Below, one piece after another: positions 59,868 to 63,754 of a stretch of DNA of 63,754 bases (its first letter is position 1; every line of letters begins with the position of its first letter). A model generated the notes under the pieces. The model did no database searches. It worked only from the letters and a program-made list of their open reading frames with translations, and was not told where the DNA came from. Origin of the DNA: CAYYYW01 sp964476245 (GTDB lineage Bacteria; Patescibacteriota; Microgenomatia; UBA1406; HO2-37-13b); assembly GCA_964476245.1 (NCBI GenBank), contig CAYYYW010000005.1, forward strand, positions 1-63,754, in the 5' to 3' direction. The translations under genes were made by a program, and so were the position numbers.

Positions 59868-59944
59868 TCATTAAAGAGAATTATAGCAGATATGATATTT
59901 TCCCCTCTAAAAAGTCCTCGACGTTATATAATTGAGATACAATT

Positions 59945-60883
59945 ATGTTTATTGATGAAGCTGAAATAACGGTTCAAGGAGGTGACGGTGGATCCGGAAA
60001 GGTGGCTTTTTTTATTAATAAAAAAGGACCATGTGGCGGAAACGGAGGGAAAGGTGGAGATTTATATTTCATTGTAAACTCAAACGTTACTGATTTGAAA
60101 AAATTTAATAGAATTACTTTTTTCAAAGCTGAAAATGGGCAACAAGGCGGTTCAAATAGAAGAATTGGTGCAAACGGTAAAGATCTGTGTTTGCCAGTTC
60201 CTACAAACACGTCAATCATTGATAACAAAACCAATGAAGAAATTATTTTAACAGATGAATTCTCAAGTATTTTATTCTGTCGAGGCGGAGACGGTGGGTT
60301 TGGAAATGATGCGTTTAAAACTTCCACCAATCAAACTCCACGTTGCGCCACTCCAGGACAAAAAGGTCAAGAAAGAAATATTGCGCTTATTCTTAAATTA
60401 ATAGCTGATTTTGGTCTGATTGGTTTTCCTAACGCCGGAAAGAGCAGTTTGTTAAACGCACTAACCAATGCCAATGTAAAAACAGCCAACTATCCCTTTA
60501 CTACACTTGAGCCAAATCTTGGAGCTGTTAATGGCAAAGTCCTTGCCGATATTCCGGGTCTTATTGATGGTGCTTCAACCGGAAAAGGTTTGGGAATTAA
60601 GTTTTTAAAACATATTGAAAAAGTGTCATTGCTGTTACATTGTATTTCTAGTGAATCTGAAGACGTTGGAAAAGATTATAAAACAGTTGTTGAAGAAATC
60701 TCAAAATATAATAAGAATATTTTGTCAAAAAAAACTATCATTTTATTAACTAAAATAGATCTAATTTCTCAAGAAGTAATGAAAGAAAAAATAAAAATAT
60801 TAAAAAAACTAAACACTATAATATTCCCTATCTCCATTCATAATTGGGATTCTTTAGAACAATTGAAAAAACTTCTTAGTTAG
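59945..60883 (+). CDS. obg: GTPase Obg/CgtA
   Basis: 312 aa, shorter than most Obg because the C-terminal OCT domain is absent. N-terminal Obg domain with the glycine-rich motif (EITVQGGDGGSGKVAFF, CGGNGGKGGDLYF, RGGDGGFGNDAF), then a G domain: G1 GFPNAGKSSLLN, G3 ADIPGLIDGAS, G4 LLTKIDL and G5-like PISIH. Obg couples GTP to ribosome assembly and stress control. TATAAT at 59927-59932 lies 12 nt upstream of the ATG. It is monocistronic and converges with the cyclophilin gene. Confidence 0.94.
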   Translation: MFIDEAEITVQGGDGGSGKVAFFINKKGPCGGNGGKGGDLYFIVNSNVTDLKKFNRITFFKAENGQQGGSNRRIGANGKDLCLPVPTNTSIIDNKTNEEIILTDEFSSILFCRGGDGGFGNDAFKTSTNQTPRCATPGQKGQERNIALILKLIADFGLIGFPNAGKSSLLNALTNANVKTANYPFTTLEPNLGAVNGKVLADIPGLIDGASTGKGLGIKFLKHIEKVSLLLHCISSESEDVGKDYKTVVEEISKYNKNILSKKTIILLTKIDLISQEVMKEKIKILKKLNTIIFPISIHNWDSLEQLKKLLS

Positions 60884-60919
60884 AAGGAATCTATTATAGA
60901 ATTTAAATGAATTATTGTT

Positions 60920-61570
60920 CTATTCCAGAACGTTAATTTTAACTGAAGTAACTGCTACTGGATCAACAGGCGCTGAGTTTTCTCCTGACCCCGGATTAGG
61001 TTTAACTGGGGCTTGTGCTATTTTATTAACCGTATCTATCCCCTGACTGACCTTGCCGAAAATAATATAGTTTTTAGGTAATTGATAATCCTGGTGCATG
61101 ATAAAAAACTGTGAGCCATTGGTATTGGGACCGGAGTTGGCCATGGCGACTGTTCCGCGAGTATATTCTCCTTCAAAGGGCTCATCATCAAATTGGTAAC
61201 CAGGGCCACCAGTACCATTACCTACGGGATCACCTCCCTGAATCATGAAACCATTAACAACACGATGAAACACCGTGTTGTTATAGAACCCCTTATTAGC
61301 TAAATAGACAAAGTTGTTTACCGTAATTGGGGTTTTATCTACATATAAGTCAATGACAATATCGCCCACTGTTGTTTTGAGAACGGCTTGATAAGTTTTA
61401 TTTTGGTCTATGCTTAACTTCGGCTGGGCTAAAGTTGGTTTTAAAGTAATCTTAGGGGTTAGTTTTTGAGAAGGTTCAGACTTCTTAATTTTTGACGGTT
61501 GAAAGACTAAATAAGCTAAGAGTAAAACCAGAAAAAATAAGAGTAAAATAATTTTGTTCGTCATGTTCAT
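60920..61570 (-). CDS. Peptidyl-prolyl cis-trans isomerase, cyclophilin type, membrane-anchored
   Basis: 216 aa. A TM helix (about 5-24, IILLLFFLVLLLAYLVF) and a linker precede a cyclophilin domain: TPITVNNFVYLANKGFYNNT, VFHRVVNGFMIQGGDP (catalytic Arg in FHRV), GGPGYQFDDE, GTVAMANSGPNTNGSQFFI and NYIIFGKV. It would assist folding of exported proteins at proline bonds on the outer side of the membrane. Length and motifs are normal. Confidence 0.92.
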   Translation of the reverse strand: MNMTNKIILLLFFLVLLLAYLVFQPSKIKKSEPSQKLTPKITLKPTLAQPKLSIDQNKTYQAVLKTTVGDIVIDLYVDKTPITVNNFVYLANKGFYNNTVFHRVVNGFMIQGGDPVGNGTGGPGYQFDDEPFEGEYTRGTVAMANSGPNTNGSQFFIMHQDYQLPKNYIIFGKVSQGIDTVNKIAQAPVKPNPGSGENSAPVDPVAVTSVKINVLE

Positions 61571-61593
61571 TAGTATAACAAATCAAGATTTAA

Positions 61594-61782
61594 ACGTACA
61601 CAATCTCTGATTATAAGGATAAGCATGAGAAAAAACGAAAAGAGTATTGGGCAAAACAGAAGGAAATTAACGGCAAGACTGCTAAACTGCACTTTGCCGA
61701 CGAGGAATACTATTTAACCTCAGAATACCTGCTAAAAGTGGTAAATAGCAAGCAACCTCGGGAGTTGATTGGATTGATTTAA
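61594..61782 (+). pseudogene. Probable remnant of a serine recombinase C-terminal region
   Basis: An open frame after a TAA reads HEKKRKEYWAKQKEINGKTA and HFADEEYYLTSEYLLKVVN, like the helical tail of large serine recombinases (YLTSEYLL pattern). It then runs into unrelated residues where the 15-bp inverted repeat starts, so it was cut there. No start codon or catalytic domain remains. The rest of the 61571-61904 gap holds only the inverted repeat and promoter-like sequence. Confidence 0.4.
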
Positions 61783-61848
61783 TACATAGAGAAATGGTGA
61801 TTTATCTCAAATAGATAACGGTAACAGTCTAAGCAACTCCCGAGGTTG
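61753..61848. repeat. Perfect 15-bp inverted repeats
   Basis: CAACCTCGGGAGTTG (61753-61767) and CAACTCCCGAGGTTG (61834-61848) are exact reverse complements 66 bp apart, each with flanking G and A. They abut the recombinase-like remnant and could be crossover sites or ends of a small element. Confidence 0.6.
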
Positions 61849-61904
61849 ACTACACCTTATAGTTTAAGGCTTTTACCAATCTCATAATATATAATTGACC
61901 TTAT

Positions 61905-62768
61905 ATGCCTTTTTATATATTTGCCTGGATAGCTTCATTTATATATGGCGTTGAGACCATCTTAATCAAAGCATTAAGCAAACACTCTGTAAAAAATCCT
62001 TGGTTATTAAATTATTTATGGGCTGCTGGCGGCGTGTTTTTTATTATTCCTTTGGCTTTCATTAAAAAAGCAGGATTTCCGGCAAGATGGGACATCATTA
62101 TTTATTCTGCTCTTGCTAATGCGATATTTTCCTTCACATACATGATTGCCCTTTCTAAAATTGACGTTTCTGTGTTTTCACCCCTTTTCAATTTTAAAAC
62201 CGTTTTTAGTGTTATTCTTGGGTTTATTTTTTTAAAAGAAATTCTTACACCAATTCAGATATTCTTCATCACTGTATTATTCCTTACTGGTTTTTTTGTT
62301 TCAATGGATGAAAAGTTTTCCATTAAGTCTTTTTTTAATAAGGCAGTTTTAATATTACTTTTTTCAGCTCTTCTTTATGCAGTATTTTCAGTTTTAATCA
62401 ATCAGGCCGTAGTTATTAATGGATACTGGACAAGCAATTTATGGGTAAGTATTGTTAATCTAATTTTTTTGTCCCTAACTTATCCGCTATTTAAGAAAGA
62501 TTTAAAAACATTAAAACTTGTGTATGCTTTACCGCTTGTAATTGTAGTATTGGCTGAAACAATAGGAAACCTCGCTTCAATAAAAGCTTTTTCGGAAAAT
62601 GTTGGTATATCTTCAGCAATAATTTCCGTACCTTTTTCGATGCTGATGGCGATTGGATTATCTTTTATTTGGCCAAATCTATTAGAAAAACACAAAATTA
62701 AAGTTTATGCAGTTAGAATCCTTTCAGCGAGCGTCATGATTTATGCAGCTCTTCAGTTATCTAGATGA
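61905..62768 (+). CDS. EamA/DMT-family transporter
   Basis: 287 aa, ten TM helices in two EamA halves. The first half begins YIFAWIASFIYGVETILIKA, with the YMIALSKIDVSVFSPLFNFK loop and FLKEILTPIQIF; the second half ends around SMLMAIGLSFIW and VYAVRILSASVMIYAALQ. It would move an unknown metabolite across the membrane. TATAAT (61890-61895) lies 9 nt upstream of the ATG. It is not adjacent to its likely paralogue at 28962-29813. Confidence 0.83.
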   Translation: MPFYIFAWIASFIYGVETILIKALSKHSVKNPWLLNYLWAAGGVFFIIPLAFIKKAGFPARWDIIIYSALANAIFSFTYMIALSKIDVSVFSPLFNFKTVFSVILGFIFLKEILTPIQIFFITVLFLTGFFVSMDEKFSIKSFFNKAVLILLFSALLYAVFSVLINQAVVINGYWTSNLWVSIVNLIFLSLTYPLFKKDLKTLKLVYALPLVIVVLAETIGNLASIKAFSENVGISSAIISVPFSMLMAIGLSFIWPNLLEKHKIKVYAVRILSASVMIYAALQLSR

Positions 62769-62832
62769 ATTATCCTCAAAGTTACTCGGAGCTTTTTTAT
62801 AAAATGACGATTATAATTCATTCGTTTGTATC

Positions 62833-62904
62833 GTAAAATCAAGCAATAAATAAAACAGATAATATGTTTTAATTGTTATAGAGCTATCCGTAACCCCCGC
62901 GGTT
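62833..62904 (+). repeat. Dispersed repeat, right-arm copy E
   Basis: Begins GTAAAATCAAGCAATAAATA and ends ATCCGTAACCCCCGCGGTT. Nearly the same as 41992-42062. The gap 62769-63119 also holds a GGGTAC-AATTCT-GTACCC hairpin, AATTCTGC...GCAGAATT arms and a 36-codon protein-like frame (KDLFHNKEIEFNIDLSQ) running into the next gene. Confidence 0.75.
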
Positions 62905-63104
62905 GAATTAAGCGGTTGAATTAACGGGTACAATTCTGTACCCGTCTGCGTCAAATTCTGCTTCTGGCTCTTGCGAAGCCAGGCGCAGAATTGTGCCTGG
63001 CTCCCCCTAAAGGACTTATTCCACAACAAAGAAATTGAGTTTAATATTGACTTATCACAATTACAAAACACCTTAGAAGCACTGAAAATCTCAAAATTTA
63101 AACC

Positions 63105-63113
63105 TGTTATAAT
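63105..63113 (+). promoter_or_regulatory. Extended -10 (TGT-TATAAT) of the last gene
   Basis: TGTTATAAT ends 6 nt before the ATG at 63120. Predicted start of transcription coincides with the start codon, another leaderless arrangement. Confidence 0.6.
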
Positions 63114-63119
63114 TACAGC

Positions 63120-63754
63120 ATGAACTCATCCAAACAACTTCCTAGTTTAAGAACCCTAAAAAAGCAGTACATCCAGAAACCATATGACACTATCGTTAAT
63201 GTTTATTTCAAAAAACACTTTGATGAAAAAGATTTTGATAAATATATTAATAAGTTTGCATCTCTGCTTCCAGAAAAAGCTAAGGTTTTAGATATTGGTT
63301 GTGGTCCTGGAGGTGAAACAAAAAAACTAGTAGATAAAGATTTTGACGTTGTTGGAATAGATATATCAGAAAAAATGCTGGAAAAAGCCCGCCAATCAGT
63401 CCCAAATGGTAATTTCAAATATATGGATATTATGGCACTTGATTTCCCTAATAAATATTTTGATGGCATCTGGTCAGCTAGGACTTTAATCCATATTCCT
63501 ACAGAACATCTTAAGAAAACCATTGCTGGTTTTAAAAAAGTATTAAAGCCAAATGGGATAATATGCTTAATTGTGCTTGGCGGCAAAGGTGAAGGAATTA
63601 AGCGAGAGTATTATGACCCAACGGGAAAAACTAGCTGCTTTTTTAAGTATTTTCAAAAAGGTGAGATAGACAAAATATTAGAAAAGATAGGCTTCACCGT
63701 TTTACAATCCGATAGTTTTACTATGGGTAAAGACAAAGAACCTTACTTCACAAC
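63120..63754 (+). CDS. SAM-dependent methyltransferase (truncated by window end)
   Basis: At least 211 codons, open to the last base, so the C-terminus is outside the window. Motif I VLDIGCGPGGETKKLV, motif II VVGIDISEKMLEKARQS, FKYMDIMALDFPN and FDGIWSARTLIHIPTEHLK define a class I methyltransferase, with VLKPNGIICLIVLGG after it. The acceptor is unknown. The N-terminus TLKKQYIQKPYDTIVNVYFK is typical of small-molecule methyltransferases. The ATG overlaps a TGA (ATGA) of a short upstream frame. Confidence 0.85.
   Translation, partial: MNSSKQLPSLRTLKKQYIQKPYDTIVNVYFKKHFDEKDFDKYINKFASLLPEKAKVLDIGCGPGGETKKLVDKDFDVVGIDISEKMLEKARQSVPNGNFKYMDIMALDFPNKYFDGIWSARTLIHIPTEHLKKTIAGFKKVLKPNGIICLIVLGGKGEGIKREYYDPTGKTSCFFKYFQKGEIDKILEKIGFTVLQSDSFTMGKDKEPYFT

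Noticed and set aside
33082..62907. CRISPR array
   Set aside because: The repeated arms are single dispersed copies many kb apart, with no regular spacers and no cas genes.
62811..63071. 86-aa minus-strand ORF
   Set aside because: It covers repeat copy E and hairpins and has no coding character.
1..63754. Recoded stop codon as in some CPR lineages
   Set aside because: TGA ends several normal genes (for example at 2950 and 20624) and conserved motifs are intact without recoding.

Overview
The window is a low-GC bacterial chromosome segment read with the standard code; TGA is used as an ordinary stop. It looks like a Candidatus Patescibacteria (CPR) genome, possibly Microgenomates. That placement is inferred from the gene mix: many single-TM anchored and very large secreted proteins with proline/threonine linkers, a T4SS-pilin-type small membrane protein, a DUF5671-like protein, standalone GIY-YIG nucleases, and dispersed palindromes with cores such as TCCCGCTAAGCGGGA. 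No ribosomal protein or rRNA gene is present to fix the taxonomy.

Layout. 1-2950: MacA/MacB-type export operon. 2979-3357: a GIY-YIG nuclease gene bracketed by inverted REP-like repeats. 3359-9339: mutM and a GT4 glycosyltransferase diverging from uppP, then rtcB, a YkuK-like RNase H-fold gene and a Lon-like AAA ATPase without protease domain. 9392-11555: groES-groEL with a clear promoter and terminator. 11594-15634: RodZ-like protein, rmlB, a TrpR-family regulator with matching palindromes on both sides, a frameshifted Nudix gene and secreted proteins. 15702-20992: a ClpC-type ATPase with a large insertion, followed by two membrane genes (one with HEMSH) and a T4SS-pilin-like gene. 21000-24989: leader ORF with attenuator-like terminator, UMP kinase-methyltransferase fusion, recF, then tRNA-Ser pieces around a second GIY-YIG gene, an intact tRNA-Ser(CGA) and a trypsin-like protease. 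25064-32396: mostly minus-strand envelope and housekeeping genes. 32469-36147: an accessory module (cupin, SDR, NTF2-like, methyltransferase) bounded by repeats. 36285-43492: UshA-like phosphoesterase and secreted proteins, including an 1174-residue one. 43674-49637: HAD, Nudix, MazG, DUF3795-like, nuclease, tryptophanase-family and methyltransferase genes with gene remnants. 49662-56841: secreted proteins, M23 peptidase, hydrolase, a Gln-rich protein and a tiny Cys-rich ORF. 57148-63754: kinase-like protein, DUF5671/pilin pair, obg, cyclophilin, recombinase debris, EamA transporter and a truncated methyltransferase.

Together the genes cover envelope building and remodelling (UppP, glycosyltransferases, RmlB, L,D-transpeptidase, M23, lytic-transglycosylase-like protein), protein quality control (GroESL, ClpC-like, Lon-like) and repair (MutM, AlkD-like, RecF). 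Many first-in-operon genes have a -10-like box ending 6-7 nt before the start codon and no Shine-Dalgarno (SD), which suggests leaderless mRNAs; several internal genes do carry SDs. The most unusual items are the ClpC-like ATPase whose ClpP-docking loop position is occupied by about 270 residues of repeats, the GIY-YIG genes associated with repeats and tRNA fragments, the attenuator-like leader before the UMP kinase fusion, the TrpR-family palindromes, and the 37-residue protein with 12 cysteines.
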